Positions 1-11,000 are shown, counted from the first letter of the stretch. The stretch: DNA of 64,000 nt from Pseudomonas gingeri (GCF_013385635.1 NZ_JACAPR010000010.1:62001-126000); one strand, 5' to 3'. The notes: generated from the sequence alone by a model not told the origin. Translations and numbers: made by a program.

Positions 1-31
1 TGGCGATTTCGGCGTGGTCGACGTTGCTCAT
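1..31 (-). CDS. ubiG: UbiG N-terminus (partial, runs off window)
   Basis: Only the first ten codons are inside the window. They read MSNVDHAEIA on the minus strand, which matches the start of Pseudomonas UbiG, the SAM-dependent O-methyltransferase that acts twice in ubiquinone synthesis. The position next to mtaD, transcribed the same way, fits the usual Pseudomonas order ubiG-mtaD-mtnA-gyrA. Identification rests on ten residues plus synteny. Confidence 0.7.
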   Translation of the reverse strand, partial: MSNVDHAEIA

Positions 32-96
32 GGGACTATCCTCTGAAAACTTGAAAACAGGGTGATCCAGGGTCGCTCGGACCCGGGATGATCAAA

Positions 97-1428
97 TCAG
101 TGCGCATGACCGTTAATGCGCTGGCCCCAGGCCCGGGCCGTGGCGCTCAGTCGTTGTTCGTCCAGGCGGGTCAGGCGCCGGTCGTCGAGCAGTTGCTTGC
201 CGCCAACCCACAGGTGTTGCACGCAATCGCGGCCGCTGGCGTAGATCAGGGTGGACACCGGATCATAGACCGGTTGCTGGGCCAGGCCCGAAAGGTCGAA
301 AGCGACCATGTCCGCGGCCTTGCCCACTTCCAGGGTGCCGATCTCACTCTCCAGGCCGAGGGCGCGCGCACCGTTGAGGGTGGCCATGCGCAGGGCGCGA
401 TGGGCATCCAGGGCGCTGGCGGAGCCGGCAACGGCCTTGGCCAGCAGGGCAGCGGTGCGGGTTTCTCCCAGCAGGTCGAGGTCATTGTTGCTCGCCGCGC
501 CATCGGTGCCTACTGCCACATTGACGCCGGCCTGCCACAAGCGTTCCACCGGGCAGAAACCACTGGCCAGTTTCAGGTTCGATTCCGGGCAGTGGATCAC
601 GCTGGTGTTGCTTTCTACCAGCAAGGCCAGGTCGTCATCGCTGATCTGGGTCATGTGCACGGCCTGGAAGCGTGGTCCCAGCAGGCCGAGGCGAGCCAGG
701 CGGGCCAGTGGCCGTTCGCCGTTCTGTTCGACCGCCTGCCGGACCTCGAAAGCGGTCTCATGCACATGCATATGGATCGCGGCGTCGAGTTCTTCGGCGA
801 TGACACGGATTTTTTCCAGGTTTTCGTCACCAACGGTATAGGGGGCGTGGGGGCCGAAGGCTATCTTGATGCGTGGGTGATGCTTGAGGTCGCCGAACAG
901 TTCGATGGCCTGGCGCAGGGATTCGTCGCTGCTGGTCGCGCCGGGGATCGGGAAATCGAGGATCGGCACGGCGATCTGGGCGCGAATACCGCTGTCGTGT
1001 ACGCACTCGCTGGCAACTTTCGGGAAAAAGTACATGTCCGAGAAGCAACTGATGCCGCCCTTGAGCTGCTCGGCAATGGCCAGGTCGGTACCGTCGCGGA
1101 CGAACGCTTCGTCGACCCACTTGCCTTCGGCGGGCCAGATATGTTGTTCCAGCCAGGTCATCAGCGGCAAGTCGTCGGCCAGGCCGCGGAACAGGGTCAT
1201 GGCGGCATGCCCGTGGGCATTCACCAGTCCCGGGGCGAGCAGTGTTCCCGGCAGCTCCCGGATTTCGCCGGCCTTGAGTTTCAAGGCCTCGGCCCGTGGT
1301 CCGATAAACACGATGCGCCCATCGCGGATGCCCAGGCCGTGTTCCTTGAGGACCACGCCGGCGGGTTCGACAGGCACCAGCCAGGAGGGCAGCAACAGCA
1401 AGTCGAGCGGGGCGGCGATGTTCGGCAT
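97..1428 (-). CDS. mtaD: 5-methylthioadenosine/S-adenosylhomocysteine deaminase (TRZ/ATZ amidohydrolase)
   Basis: A 443-residue cytosolic metal-dependent amidohydrolase. It deaminates methylthioadenosine (and SAH) to the inosine form at the start of the methionine salvage route used by Pseudomonas. Visible metal and catalytic motifs in order are [12 protein letters not shown] (two metal His), HMHVHET, FGPHAPY and GTDGAASNN (metal Asp). The start at MPNIAAPLD is preferred over an ATG nine codons upstream because family members start there. It lies divergent to mtnA, the next enzyme in the route, and upstream of ubiG on the same strand. Substrate is assigned from family and neighbourhood, since TRZ/ATZ hydrolases vary. 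Confidence 0.88.
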   Translation of the reverse strand: MPNIAAPLDLLLLPSWLVPVEPAGVVLKEHGLGIRDGRIVFIGPRAEALKLKAGEIRELPGTLLAPGLVNAHGHAAMTLFRGLADDLPLMTWLEQHIWPAEGKWVDEAFVRDGTDLAIAEQLKGGISCFSDMYFFPKVASECVHDSGIRAQIAVPILDFPIPGATSSDESLRQAIELFGDLKHHPRIKIAFGPHAPYTVGDENLEKIRVIAEELDAAIHMHVHETAFEVRQAVEQNGERPLARLARLGLLGPRFQAVHMTQISDDDLALLVESNTSVIHCPESNLKLASGFCPVERLWQAGVNVAVGTDGAASNNDLDLLGETRTAALLAKAVAGSASALDAHRALRMATLNGARALGLESEIGTLEVGKAADMVAFDLSGLAQQPVYDPVSTLIYASGRDCVQHLWVGGKQLLDDRRLTRLDEQRLSATARAWGQRINGHAH

Positions 1429-1537
1429 CGAGGACGGCTTCCAGGCTTTATGCAAAAGGACGGCGAAGTATACCCGAGCGTCTTGGCGGGGGGCTCGCTA
1501 TAATCGGCGGCTTTTGTTTCCCAGTGCGGAGTGAATC

Positions 1538-2614
1538 ATGCGCGATCGGTTGTTGGCAGCGGAAAAGGTCAAGGCCATCGATTGGCGCCAGGGGGCCTTG
1601 TATCTGCTCGACCAGCGCACCCTGCCGTTCGAGGAAAGCTGGCTGGCCTGTAGCAGCGCGGTGGGGGTGGCCGAGGCGATTCGCTCCATGGTCGTGCGCG
1701 GTGCGCCGGTCATCGGTATTGCTGCCGCCTACGGCCTGGTGCTGGCGGCGCGCGCGCGGTTTGCCGAAGGTCTTGGCTGGGTCGCTGCGCTGGAAGAGGA
1801 TTTTGCCCTGCTGGCCGCTTCGCGACCGACCGCGGCCAACCTTTCCTGGGCGCTCGGGCGCATGCGCGAACGCCTGGAGCGCGCCCGCGACAGCGCCGAT
1901 CCGCTGGCGGCGCTGGAGGCCGAGGCCATTGCCATCCATGAAAGCGACCGTGAAGCCAACCTGACCATGGCGCAGTTGGGTGTCGACCTGATTCGCAAGC
2001 ACCAGGGCAATGCCCAGGCGATCCTCACCCACGGCAATACCGGGGCTTTGGCGACCGGCGGTTTCGGCACCGCGCTGGGCGTGATTCGCGGTGCGTTCCT
2101 CGAAGGCATGGTCGAGCGCGTCTACGTCGACGAAACCCGGCCCTGGCTGCAGGGTTCGCGGCTGACCGCCTGGGAACTGGCCAACGAGGGCATCCAGGTG
2201 ACCGTGAACGCGGACTCCGCCGCCGCCCACATTTTGAAGACCAAGGGAGTGACCTGGGTCGTCGTCGGCGCCGACCGGATTACCGCCAACGGTGACGTGG
2301 CGAGCAAGATCGGTACCTACCAGTTGGCCGTCTGCGCCATGCACCACGGCGTTCGGTTCATGGTGGTGGCGGCGAGTTCGACCATCGACATGAATCTGGC
2401 CAGCGGCGACGATATCGTGCTGGAGGAGCGTGAAGGCGACGAACTGCTGAGCGTCGGCGGGCAGCGGCTCGGTGTGGCGGTCGAAGCGTTCAATCCGGTA
2501 TTCGATGTGACGCCGGCGGACCTGATCGATGTCATCGTGACCGAAAAGGGTATCGTCGAGCGACCGGATGCCGCAAAGATGACTCAATTGATGTGCCGCA
2601 AACGCCTGCACTGA
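1538..2614 (+). CDS. mtnA: methylthioribose-1-phosphate isomerase
   Basis: A 358-residue member of the eIF2B-like family that converts methylthioribose-1-phosphate to the ribulose form in methionine salvage. Visible landmarks are [14 protein letters not shown] near the N-terminus, the central [10 protein letters not shown] segment and the [17 protein letters not shown] motif containing the conserved Asp. A GGAG ribosome-binding site precedes the ATG. A perfect TATAAT -10 box lies at 1499-1504 in the spacer between the divergent mtaD and mtnA genes. A hairpin with a T-run follows the stop codon. Confidence 0.95.
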   Translation: MRDRLLAAEKVKAIDWRQGALYLLDQRTLPFEESWLACSSAVGVAEAIRSMVVRGAPVIGIAAAYGLVLAARARFAEGLGWVAALEEDFALLAASRPTAANLSWALGRMRERLERARDSADPLAALEAEAIAIHESDREANLTMAQLGVDLIRKHQGNAQAILTHGNTGALATGGFGTALGVIRGAFLEGMVERVYVDETRPWLQGSRLTAWELANEGIQVTVNADSAAAHILKTKGVTWVVVGADRITANGDVASKIGTYQLAVCAMHHGVRFMVVAASSTIDMNLASGDDIVLEEREGDELLSVGGQRLGVAVEAFNPVFDVTPADLIDVIVTEKGIVERPDAAKMTQLMCRKRLH

Positions 2615-2646
2615 GCCGGTTTTTTCCAGGCCGGCTGATTTTTTCG
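2614..2646 (+). terminator. probable Rho-independent terminator of mtnA
   Basis: The arms AGCCGG and CCGGCT are separated by 11 bases and followed by GATTTTTTC, overlapping the last base of mtnA. The stem is short and the loop is itself T-rich, so strength is uncertain. Confidence 0.5.
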
Positions 2647-2939
2647 GGGTCTGAATGCAGGCATTTTGCTTTTAAGCCCCTCTCGATGCGCTCTCGAAGG
2701 GTTTCGTTGGTCGCCTGTCTACTTCCTTATGTATCCGGGGATAGGTGCGTGGCGGCGATTGTGATAACATCCGGCGGTTTCCAGGGCTGTCCGAACGGTC
2801 TGCCCTTACTGCGCAGATCCATGGCATAACTCGTTGATTTGTCGTAAGTCGCTGCCAGGCATCAGGTCGGCAGCGGCAAGCTTCGTTCGTCCCATATGGA
2901 TGTGACGAAGTTTCACCAGAAAAAGGAATCAGGCTTCTC
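2615..2939 (+). promoter_or_regulatory. gyrA upstream region, no gene
   Basis: This 325-bp gap must hold the gyrA promoter. Apart from the mtnA terminator I see no gene in it. A GATAACAT stretch at about 2763-2770 could be part of a -10 element, but no convincing -35 partner was found. A purine-rich AAAAAGGAA segment just before the ATG at 2940 serves as the ribosome-binding site. Confidence 0.4.
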
Positions 2940-5738
2940 ATGGGCGAACTGGCCAAAGAAATCCTCCCGGTCAATATCGAAGACGAGCTGAAACAGTCCT
3001 ACCTCGACTACGCGATGAGCGTGATTGTCGGGCGGGCGCTGCCCGATGCACGCGATGGCTTGAAGCCCGTGCACCGGCGTGTCCTGTTTGCGATGAGCGA
3101 GCTGGGTAACGACTGGAACAAGCCGTACAAGAAATCTGCCCGTGTGGTCGGTGACGTGATCGGTAAGTATCACCCTCACGGTGATACCGCGGTGTACGAC
3201 ACCATTGTTCGGATGGCGCAGCCGTTCTCCCTGCGTTATCTCCTGGTCGACGGCCAGGGCAACTTCGGTTCGGTCGACGGTGACAATGCCGCGGCCATGC
3301 GATACACCGAAGTGCGCATGACCAAGCTGGCGCACGAGTTGCTGGCCGACCTGCACAAGGAAACCGTGGACTGGGTGCCGAACTATGACGGCACCGAACA
3401 GATCCCGGCGGTCATGCCGACCCGTATCCCCAACCTGCTGGTCAACGGTTCCAGCGGTATCGCCGTGGGCATGGCGACCAACATCCCGCCACACAACCTC
3501 GGCGAAGTGATCGACGGTTGCCTGGCGCTGATCGACAACCCCGAACTGACCGTCGACGAACTGATGCAGTTCATCCCGGGGCCGGACTTCCCGACCGCCG
3601 CGATCATCAACGGCCGTGCCGGGATCATCGAGGCCTATCGTACCGGTCGCGGGCGCATCTACATGCGTGCCCGCTCGACTGTCGAGGATATCGACAAGGT
3701 CGGTGGCCGCCAGCAGATCGTCATCACCGAACTGCCGTACCAGTTGAACAAGGCTCGCCTGATCGAGAAGATCGCCGAGCTGGTCAAGGAGAAGAAGCTC
3801 GAAGGCATCACCGAGCTGCGCGACGAGTCCGACAAGGACGGTATGCGCGTAGTGATCGAGCTGCGTCGTGGCGAAGTGCCAGAGGTGATTCTCAACAACC
3901 TCTACGCCCAGACCCAGTTGCAGAGCGTGTTCGGCATCAACATCGTCGCATTGATCGACGGTCGCCCGCGGATCCTGAACCTCAAGGATCTGCTGGAAGC
4001 CTTTGTCCGTCACCGTCGCGAAGTCGTGACCCGGCGTACCGTGTTCGAACTGCGCAAGGCCCGCGAACGAGGTCATATCCTCGAAGGCCAGGCCGTTGCC
4101 CTGTCGAACATCGACCCGGTCATCGCCCTGATCAAGGCGTCGCCGACGCCGTCGGAAGCCAAGGAAGCGCTGATCAGTACGCCTTGGGAGTCCAGTGCGG
4201 TGATGACCATGGTCGAGCGTGCCGGGGCAGACTCCTGCCGCCCGGAAAACCTCGATCCGCAATACGGTATGCGTGACGGCAAGTACTTCCTGTCGCCGGA
4301 ACAGGCGCAAGCCATCCTGGAACTGCGCCTGCACCGTCTGACCGGCCTGGAGCACGAGAAGCTGCTGGCCGAATACCAGGAAATCCTCAACCAGATCGGC
4401 GAACTGATCCGCATCCTCAACAGCGCCACGCGCCTGATGGAAGTGATCCGCGAGGAGCTGGAAGTCATTCGCGCCGAGTACGGCGATGCGCGTCGCACCG
4501 AAATCCTCGATGCGCGCCTCGACCTGACCCTGGGCGACATGATTCCGGAAGAAGAGCGCGTGGTGACCATTTCCCACAGCGGCTACGCCAAGACCCAGCC
4601 GCTGTCGTCCTACCAGGCCCAGCGTCGCGGTGGTAAAGGCAAGTCGGCGACCGGCGTCAAGGATGAAGACTACATCGCGCACCTGCTGGTTGCCAACAGC
4701 CATGCCACGCTCCTGCTGTTCTCCAGCAAGGGCAAGGTGTACTGGCTCAAGACCTACGAGATTCCCGAGGCGTCCCGTGCCGCTCGCGGCCGACCGCTGG
4801 TCAACCTGCTACCGCTGGACGAAGGTGAGTACATCACCACCATGTTGCAGATCGACCTGGAAGCCCTGCAGCAGAGCGCCGGTGCCGATGACGACCTGGA
4901 CGATGCCGACGATGCGGTGATCGAAGGTGAAGTGATCGAAGCCGATGACGCGGTTGACGCGGCCGAAGAGGTCGATGGCGACACGGCGGAACTGGTGGCC
5001 GAGCCGACCGGTGCCTATATCTTCATGGCCACGGCTTTCGGTACGGTCAAGAAGACCCCGCTGGCACAATTCAGCCGTCCACGCTCCAGCGGCCTGATCG
5101 CCCTGAAGCTGAAGGAAGGCGACACCCTGATTGCTGCCGCGATCACCGACGGTGCCAAGGAAGTCATGCTGTTCTCCAACGCCGGCAAGGTGATTCGTTT
5201 CGCCGAGAGCGTGGTACGCGAGATGGGCCGTGGCGCCCGTGGTATCCGCGGCATGCGCATCGGCAAGGGCCAGCAGTTGATCTCCATGCTGATCCCGGAA
5301 TCGGGTGCGCAGATCCTTACCGCTTCCGAGCGCGGTTTCGGCAAGCGCACCCCGCTGAGCAAGTTCCCGCGTCGCGGACGTGGCGGTCAGGGCGTGATCG
5401 CCATGGTCACCAAGGATCGCAACGGCCAGTTGATTGGCGCGATCCAGGTGCAGGAAGGCGAGGAAATCATGCTGATTTCCGATCAGGGCACCCTGGTGCG
5501 TACCCGTGTCGACGAAGTTTCCAGCCTGGGTCGTAACACCCAGGGCGTGACCCTGATCAAGCTGGCCAGCGACGAGACACTGGTGGGCCTGGAGCGTGTA
5601 CAGGAGCCGTCGGAAGTCGAAGGCGAGGAGCTGGAAAGTGAAGAAAGCGTCGAGTTCGATGGCGAAGTGATGATCGACGGCGTGGCCGACGACTCGTCGC
5701 TGGACGCGGCGACCGATGAAGTTGAACCGCAGGATTAA
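2940..5738 (+). CDS. gyrA: DNA gyrase subunit A
   Basis: A 932-residue breakage-reunion subunit of gyrase, which introduces negative supercoils as GyrA2GyrB2. The catalytic tyrosine is Tyr122 in AAMRYTE. The quinolone-resistance region carries Thr83 and Asp87 ([10 protein letters not shown]), the wild-type state for Pseudomonas. The GyrA-box QRRGGKGK opens the C-terminal DNA-wrapping beta-pinwheel. A highly acidic insertion (roughly residues 650-690) interrupts the pinwheel, and the C-terminus is acidic too, which makes the protein longer than E. coli GyrA (875). serC follows after about 200 bp. Gyrase is the known target of microcin B17, a relative of the peptide system at 47-51.6 kb. Confidence 0.98.
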   Translation: MGELAKEILPVNIEDELKQSYLDYAMSVIVGRALPDARDGLKPVHRRVLFAMSELGNDWNKPYKKSARVVGDVIGKYHPHGDTAVYDTIVRMAQPFSLRYLLVDGQGNFGSVDGDNAAAMRYTEVRMTKLAHELLADLHKETVDWVPNYDGTEQIPAVMPTRIPNLLVNGSSGIAVGMATNIPPHNLGEVIDGCLALIDNPELTVDELMQFIPGPDFPTAAIINGRAGIIEAYRTGRGRIYMRARSTVEDIDKVGGRQQIVITELPYQLNKARLIEKIAELVKEKKLEGITELRDESDKDGMRVVIELRRGEVPEVILNNLYAQTQLQSVFGINIVALIDGRPRILNLKDLLEAFVRHRREVVTRRTVFELRKARERGHILEGQAVALSNIDPVIALIKASPTPSEAKEALISTPWESSAVMTMVERAGADSCRPENLDPQYGMRDGKYFLSPEQAQAILELRLHRLTGLEHEKLLAEYQEILNQIGELIRILNSATRLMEVIREELEVIRAEYGDARRTEILDARLDLTLGDMIPEEERVVTISHSGYAKTQPLSSYQAQRRGGKGKSATGVKDEDYIAHLLVANSHATLLLFSSKGKVYWLKTYEIPEASRAARGRPLVNLLPLDEGEYITTMLQIDLEALQQSAGADDDLDDADDAVIEGEVIEADDAVDAAEEVDGDTAELVAEPTGAYIFMATAFGTVKKTPLAQFSRPRSSGLIALKLKEGDTLIAAAITDGAKEVMLFSNAGKVIRFAESVVREMGRGARGIRGMRIGKGQQLISMLIPESGAQILTASERGFGKRTPLSKFPRRGRGGQGVIAMVTKDRNGQLIGAIQVQEGEEIMLISDQGTLVRTRVDEVSSLGRNTQGVTLIKLASDETLVGLERVQEPSEVEGEELESEESVEFDGEVMIDGVADDSSLDAATDEVEPQD

Positions 5739-5945
5739 TCAAGCGCCTGCGCCTGACGTTGTAGCTACTGTAGGGCAACCGATCGAAGTGTGATGGGTTG
5801 TGATCGAACGCGGAGCGGTCGTTGTCGGACCGCTTCGTCGTGTCAGGAGTATCGAGATTCGTCGACCTTGGGTCGGCGGTTCTTTCCTGCAGGGCGCCGG
5901 GCAGGACGGGCGGCGTGTATATCTCCAAGCAAAGCGAGAGTGGAT

Positions 5946-7031
5946 GTGAGCAAACGAGCCTATAACTTCTGCGCGGGTCCCGCTGCGCTGCCTGAAGCTG
6001 TCCTGTTGCGTGCCCAGTCGGAATTGCTGGACTGGCACGGCAAAGGGCTGTCGGTCATGGAAATGAGTCATCGCAGCGATGAATTCGTCTCCATCGCTAC
6101 CAAGGCCGAGCAGGATCTGCGTGACCTGCTGGATATCCCCTCGAACTACAAGGTGCTGTTCCTGCAGGGCGGCGCCAGCCAGCAGTTTTCCCAGATTCCC
6201 CTGAACCTGCTGCCGGAAAACGGCAAGGCCGACTATATCGACACCGGTATCTGGTCGCAGAAAGCCATCGAGGAAGCCTCGCGTTATGGCGCTGTCAATG
6301 TGGCGGCCACGGCCAAGCCCTACGACTATTTCGCCATTCCCGGGCAGAACGAGTGGAGCCTGTCCAAGGATGCCGCCTACGTTCACTACGCGCCGAACGA
6401 AACCATCGGTGGCCTGGAATTCAACTGGATTCCGCAAACCGGCGATGTACCGCTGGTCGCCGACATGTCTTCGGACATTCTCTCGCGTCCTGTGGATATC
6501 TCGCGTTTCGGCATGATCTACGCCGGCGCGCAGAAGAACATCGGTCCGAGCGGGATCGTCGTGAACATTATTCGCGAAGACCTGCTGGGGCACGCGCGTT
6601 CGATCTGCCCGACCATGCTCAACTACAAGGTCGCGGCCGACAACGGCTCCATGTACAACACCCCGCCGACCCTGGCCTGGTACCTCTCCGGGCTGGTATT
6701 CGAGTGGCTGAAGGAGCAGGGTGGTGTGGCAGCCATTGGCAAGCTCAACGAAGTCAAGCAGCGCACCTTGTACGACTTCATCGATGCCAGCGGCCTGTAC
6801 AGCAACCCGATCAACAAGACCGACCGTTCGTGGATGAACGTGCCGTTCCGTCTGGCTGACGACCGCCTGGACAAACCGTTCCTGGCCGGCGCCGACGCTC
6901 GCGGCCTGTTGAACCTCAAGGGTCACCGTTCGGTGGGCGGCATGCGTGCCTCCATCTATAACGCCGTCGACATCAATGCGGTCAATGCGTTGGTGGCGTA
7001 CATGGCAGAGTTCGAGAAGGAACACGGCTAA
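5946..7031 (+). CDS. serC: phosphoserine aminotransferase
   Basis: A 361-residue class-V PLP aminotransferase that makes 3-phosphoserine (serine route) and the corresponding vitamin B6 intermediate. The PLP lysine sits in YAGAQKNIGPSG. The open frame extends upstream, but family members start at the MSKRAYNFCAGPAA equivalent, so the GTG at 5946 is chosen. A GTG two codons earlier is possible. The stop TAA shares its last A with the ATG of pheA (TAATG), so the two genes are translationally coupled in the serC-pheA-hisC-tyrA-cmk run. Confidence 0.95.
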   Translation: MSKRAYNFCAGPAALPEAVLLRAQSELLDWHGKGLSVMEMSHRSDEFVSIATKAEQDLRDLLDIPSNYKVLFLQGGASQQFSQIPLNLLPENGKADYIDTGIWSQKAIEEASRYGAVNVAATAKPYDYFAIPGQNEWSLSKDAAYVHYAPNETIGGLEFNWIPQTGDVPLVADMSSDILSRPVDISRFGMIYAGAQKNIGPSGIVVNIIREDLLGHARSICPTMLNYKVAADNGSMYNTPPTLAWYLSGLVFEWLKEQGGVAAIGKLNEVKQRTLYDFIDASGLYSNPINKTDRSWMNVPFRLADDRLDKPFLAGADARGLLNLKGHRSVGGMRASIYNAVDINAVNALVAYMAEFEKEHG

Positions 7032-8125
7032 TGTCTGAACAAGAACTCAAGGCACTGCGCCTGCGCATCGACAGCCTCGACGAGAAAGTCCTCGAACTGA
7101 TCAGCGAGCGCGCACGCTGCGCCCAGGAAGTCGCGCGGGTAAAGATGGCCTCGCTGGCCGAAGGCGAAGTGCCGGTGTTCTATCGTCCAGAGCGTGAAGC
7201 CCAGGTGCTCAAGCGCGTCATGGAACGCAACCAGGGGCCGTTGGGCAACGAGGAAATGGCGCGGCTGTTCCGCGAGATCATGTCCTCCTGCCTGGCGCTG
7301 GAGCAGCCGCTGAAAGTGGCTTATCTGGGCCCTGAGGGCACGTTCACCCAGGCGGCGGCGATGAAGCACTTCGGTCATGCGGTGATCAGCAAGCCGATGG
7401 CGGCCATCGACGAAGTGTTCCGCGAAGTCGCCGCCGGTGCGGTGAACTTCGGTGTGGTGCCGGTGGAAAACTCCACCGAGGGTGCGGTCAACCATACCCT
7501 CGACAGCTTCCTCGAGCACGACATGGTGATCTGTGGCGAGGTCGAGTTGCGTATCCACCACCATCTGCTGGTGGGCGAAAACACCAAGACCGACAGCATC
7601 AGCCGTATCTATTCCCACGCCCAGTCCCTGGCCCAGTGTCGCAAGTGGCTGGACGCCCATTACCCGAATGTCGAGCGCGTGGCGGTGTCGAGCAACGCCG
7701 AGGCGGCCAAGCGGGTCAAGGGCGAGTGGAATTCGGCGGCCATTGCCGGCGATATGGCGGCTGGCCTGTATGGGCTGACCCGCCTGGCCGAGAAAATCGA
7801 GGACCGTCCGGACAACTCCACGCGGTTCCTGATGATCGGCAGCCAGGAAGTGCCGCCGACCGGCGACGACAAGACCTCGATCATTGTTTCCATGAGCAAC
7901 AAGCCCGGCGCGCTCCATGAGCTGCTGGTGCCGTTCCACGACAACGGGATTGACCTGACGCGAATCGAAACCCGACCTTCGCGCAGCGGTAAATGGACGT
8001 ACGTGTTCTTTATCGACTTCGTCGGCCATCACCGTGATCCGCTGGTCAAGGGTGTGCTGGAGAAGATCAGTCAGGAAGCGGTGGCCCTCAAGGTGCTGGG
8101 TTCCTACCCGAAAGCGGTTCTCTAA
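7031..8125 (+). CDS. pheA: bifunctional chorismate mutase / prephenate dehydratase
   Basis: A 364-residue P-protein that turns chorismate into prephenate and then phenylpyruvate for phenylalanine synthesis. The order is an N-terminal AroQ-type chorismate mutase (about 1-90), the prephenate dehydratase domain starting at VAYLGPEGTFTQAA with the catalytic NSTRF motif near residue 260, and a C-terminal ACT domain containing GALHELL and ETRP, the phenylalanine feedback site. The start codon overlaps the serC stop by one base, and hisC starts 11 bases downstream. Confidence 0.97.
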   Translation: MSEQELKALRLRIDSLDEKVLELISERARCAQEVARVKMASLAEGEVPVFYRPEREAQVLKRVMERNQGPLGNEEMARLFREIMSSCLALEQPLKVAYLGPEGTFTQAAAMKHFGHAVISKPMAAIDEVFREVAAGAVNFGVVPVENSTEGAVNHTLDSFLEHDMVICGEVELRIHHHLLVGENTKTDSISRIYSHAQSLAQCRKWLDAHYPNVERVAVSSNAEAAKRVKGEWNSAAIAGDMAAGLYGLTRLAEKIEDRPDNSTRFLMIGSQEVPPTGDDKTSIIVSMSNKPGALHELLVPFHDNGIDLTRIETRPSRSGKWTYVFFIDFVGHHRDPLVKGVLEKISQEAVALKVLGSYPKAVL

Positions 8126-8136
8126 AGGCGTTGAAC

Positions 8137-9249
8137 ATGAGTGGCGACTTCCTCGCCCTGGCGCAGCCGGGCGTGCAACAACTTTCGCCTTACGTTCCGG
8201 GCAAGCCCGTGGACGAATTGGCGCGCGAGCTGGATATCGATCCGGCGCGCATCATCAAGCTGGCCAGCAATGAAAACCCGCTGGGTGCCAGTCCCAAGGC
8301 CCTGGCAGCGATTCGTGACGAGTTGGCGGAGCTGACCCGCTATCCGGACGGCAATGGCTTCGAGCTGAAGCAGCGCCTGTCTGAGTTGTGCGGTGTGCAG
8401 GCCAACCAGGTGACCCTGGGCAACGGTTCCAACGATATCCTCGAACTGGTTGCCCGCGCCTACCTGGCGCCGGGCCTGAATGCGGTTTTCAGTGAACATG
8501 CCTTCGCGATCTATCCGATCGTGACCCAGGCCGTGGCCGCCGAAGCCCGCGTGGCGCCGGCCAGGGATTTCGGGCACGACCTGCCGGCGATGCTGGCGGC
8601 GATCGACGAGAACACTCGCGTGGTGTTTATCGCCAACCCGAACAACCCGACCGGTACCTGGTTCGGCCCGCGGGCGCTGGAGTCCTTCCTCGCGGCGGTG
8701 CCTGGCAATGTGCTGGTGGTGCTGGATGAAGCGTACATCGAGTATGCCCAGGGCCAAGACCTGCCGAATGGCCTGAACTACCTGTCGACCTATCCGAACC
8801 TGCTGGTTTCCCGCACCTTCTCCAAAGCCTACGGCCTGGCGGCGTTGCGTGTCGGCTACGGGCTGTCGTCGCCGGCGGTGGCGGACATCCTCAATCGTGT
8901 GCGCCAGCCGTTCAACGTGAACAGCCTCGCCCTGGTGGCAGCCCGCGCCGCGCTGGATGATGCCGAGTACGTGGCGCGCAGTCGCGAACTGAACGAAGCC
9001 GGCATGCAACAACTGGAGGACGGCTTCCGGCAGATGGGCTTGAGCTGGATTCCTTCCCGGGCCAACTTCATTGCCGTCGACGTCGGCCGCGATGCCGGGC
9101 CGGTGTACCAGGGGCTGTTGCGCGAGGGCGTGATCGTGCGTCCGATCGCCGGTTACGGCCTGCCGCGGCACTTGCGGATCAGTATCGGCCTGGCCAGTGA
9201 AAACAGCCGTCTGCTCGAGGCCCTGGCCAAGGTCCTGGCTCGTGGTTGA
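8137..9249 (+). CDS. hisC: histidinol-phosphate / aromatic aminotransferase
   Basis: A 370-residue class I/II PLP aminotransferase. The PLP lysine lies in SRTFSKAYGLAALR, and NPNNPTGT and DEAYIEY are also present. The start at MSGDFLALAQPG is chosen over an in-frame TTG two codons upstream. It sits between pheA and tyrA, so it probably also transaminates phenylpyruvate, 4-hydroxyphenylpyruvate or prephenate, as described for HisC2-type enzymes of Pseudomonas. Histidine-pathway function is inferred from the family. Confidence 0.92.
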   Translation: MSGDFLALAQPGVQQLSPYVPGKPVDELARELDIDPARIIKLASNENPLGASPKALAAIRDELAELTRYPDGNGFELKQRLSELCGVQANQVTLGNGSNDILELVARAYLAPGLNAVFSEHAFAIYPIVTQAVAAEARVAPARDFGHDLPAMLAAIDENTRVVFIANPNNPTGTWFGPRALESFLAAVPGNVLVVLDEAYIEYAQGQDLPNGLNYLSTYPNLLVSRTFSKAYGLAALRVGYGLSSPAVADILNRVRQPFNVNSLALVAARAALDDAEYVARSRELNEAGMQQLEDGFRQMGLSWIPSRANFIAVDVGRDAGPVYQGLLREGVIVRPIAGYGLPRHLRISIGLASENSRLLEALAKVLARG

Positions 9250-9253
9250 TGTC

Positions 9254-10201
9254 ATGCCGATGCAATCTGTGACGCCTATGATCGGCCGCCTGGTGGTGGT
9301 CGGTCTCGGGTTGATTGGCGGCTCCTTCGCCAAGGGGCTGCGCGAAAGTGGCCTCTGCCGGGAGGTGGTCGGTGTCGATCTCGATCCGCAATCACGCCAA
9401 CTGGCGGTAGAGCTGGGGGTGGTCGATCGCTGCGAGGAAGATCTGGCAACCGCTTGTCGGGGTGCCGATGTGATCCAACTGGCGGTGCCGATCCTGGCCA
9501 TGGAGAAGATGCTCGGCCTGTTGGCGGGCATGGACCTGGGTCAGGCGATCCTGACGGATGTCGGCAGCGCCAAAGGCAATGTGGTGCGTGCCGCCTGCTC
9601 GGCGTTTGGCGCCATGCCGCCACGGTTTGTGCCCGGGCACCCGATTGCCGGGTCCGAGCAGAGCGGGGTGCAGGCCTCCAACGGCAAGCTGTTCCGTCGG
9701 CACAAGGTGATACTGACCCCATTGGAGGAAACCGATCCGTCGGCGGTGGCCACGGTTGACCGGCTGTGGCGTGCCCTGGGCGCGGATGTCGAGCATATGC
9801 AGGTCGAGCGCCACGACGAAGTGCTGGCGGCAACCAGTCATTTGCCGCATCTGCTGGCTTTCGGCCTGGTGGACTCCCTGGCCAAACGCAACGAGAACCT
9901 GGAGATTTTCCGTTACGCCGCGGGCGGATTCCGTGATTTCACGCGAATTGCCGGCAGCGACCCGGTCATGTGGCACGACATCTTCCTGGCCAATCGCGAG
10001 GCGGTGTTGCGTGCACTGGATACCTTCCGCAGCGACCTGGATGTCTTGCGCGACGCCGTCGACGCGGGTGATGGGCATCAATTGCTGGATGTGTTCGAGC
10101 GGGCCCAGGCGGCTCGCGAACATTTCGGCAGGATCTTGGCCCGACGGGCCCGTAAGGACACAATGAACGCCAACGATGATCACAAAGAGGCTCAGTCGTG
10201 A
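9254..10201 (+). CDS. tyrA: prephenate dehydrogenase, without the usual fused AroA domain
   Basis: About 315 residues. It oxidatively decarboxylates prephenate to 4-hydroxyphenylpyruvate for tyrosine. An N-terminal Rossmann fold has [15 protein letters not shown], followed by DVGSAKG and the [11 protein letters not shown] active-site segment. The start is uncertain among ATGs at 9254, 9260 and 9281. In most Pseudomonas this gene continues into 3-phosphoshikimate 1-carboxyvinyltransferase (AroA) to give a protein of about 740 residues. Here it ends after [12 protein letters not shown], and cmk begins inside its stop codon (GTGA overlap). The missing AroA half is discussed in the findings. Confidence 0.92.
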   Translation: MPMQSVTPMIGRLVVVGLGLIGGSFAKGLRESGLCREVVGVDLDPQSRQLAVELGVVDRCEEDLATACRGADVIQLAVPILAMEKMLGLLAGMDLGQAILTDVGSAKGNVVRAACSAFGAMPPRFVPGHPIAGSEQSGVQASNGKLFRRHKVILTPLEETDPSAVATVDRLWRALGADVEHMQVERHDEVLAATSHLPHLLAFGLVDSLAKRNENLEIFRYAAGGFRDFTRIAGSDPVMWHDIFLANREAVLRALDTFRSDLDVLRDAVDAGDGHQLLDVFERAQAAREHFGRILARRARKDTMNANDDHKEAQS

Positions 10202-10887
10202 ATATTCAAGCTCCAGTCATCGCCATCGACGGACCCAGCGGCTCGGGCAAGGGCACTATCGCCGGTCTGCTGGCCAAGCGTCTGGGCTGGTGCCTGCTGG
10301 ACTCGGGCGCGCTGTATCGGTTGCTGGCCTTCGCCGCCCGCAATCATGGCGTCGACCTGACCAACGAAGAGTCCCTCAAGCTGCTGGCTGCTCATCTCGA
10401 TGTGCAGTTCATCGGTGCGACCGACGGCCAGCCGCAGTGCATCATTCTCGAAGGGGACGATGTCACCCAGGATATCCGCAACGAATCGATCGGTGCCGGC
10501 GCTTCCCAGGTCGCGGCCTTGCCGGCGGTGCGTGATGCCCTGCTACAACGCCAGCGCGCGTTTCAGGAGCCGCCGGGACTGGTGGCCGACGGTCGCGACA
10601 TGGGCACCGTGGTGTTTCCCGACGCGCCTCTGAAGATTTTCCTCACCGCAAGCGTCGAGGAGCGGGCACGTCGCCGGTACTTGCAGTTGAAGGCCAAGGG
10701 CGATGATGTTAGTCTGTCGAGTCTGCTAGATGAGATACGTGCACGCGATGAGCGTGACACCCAGCGAGCGGTAGCCCCGCTCAAACCGGCGGCTGACGCC
10801 ATACAGCTGGATTCCACGGAGTTGTCCATCGAGCAGGTGTTGGAACGCATCATGAGCGAGATCGCCATTCGCGATATCGCCGGGTGA
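10198..10887 (+). CDS. cmk: cytidylate kinase
   Basis: A 229-residue P-loop kinase that phosphorylates CMP and dCMP. The Walker A motif is [11 protein letters not shown] near the N-terminus. The conserved [13 protein letters not shown] and the lid segment EERARRRY follow. It starts with GTG overlapping the tyrA stop by four bases. The cmk-rpsA order is widely conserved in Gammaproteobacteria. Confidence 0.97.
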   Translation: MNIQAPVIAIDGPSGSGKGTIAGLLAKRLGWCLLDSGALYRLLAFAARNHGVDLTNEESLKLLAAHLDVQFIGATDGQPQCIILEGDDVTQDIRNESIGAGASQVAALPAVRDALLQRQRAFQEPPGLVADGRDMGTVVFPDAPLKIFLTASVEERARRRYLQLKAKGDDVSLSSLLDEIRARDERDTQRAVAPLKPAADAIQLDSTELSIEQVLERIMSEIAIRDIAG

Positions 10888-11000
10888 CCAAGAGGCGTGC
10901 AGGGGACCAGTCATAGTCCTGCATGGCTTCTTTCATATGAACGTAACCCTCACCGTCTGGGGTGTGGCAGATGGGCGTATTCTTCGCCCTTATCAACAGG

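Noticed and set aside
2913..4703. Long open frames antisense to gyrA, and likewise antisense to rpsA, xdhB, smc and others
   Set aside because: In GC-rich DNA the antisense frame of a real gene is often open. They have no start signals or family motifs, and their composition mirrors the sense codons.
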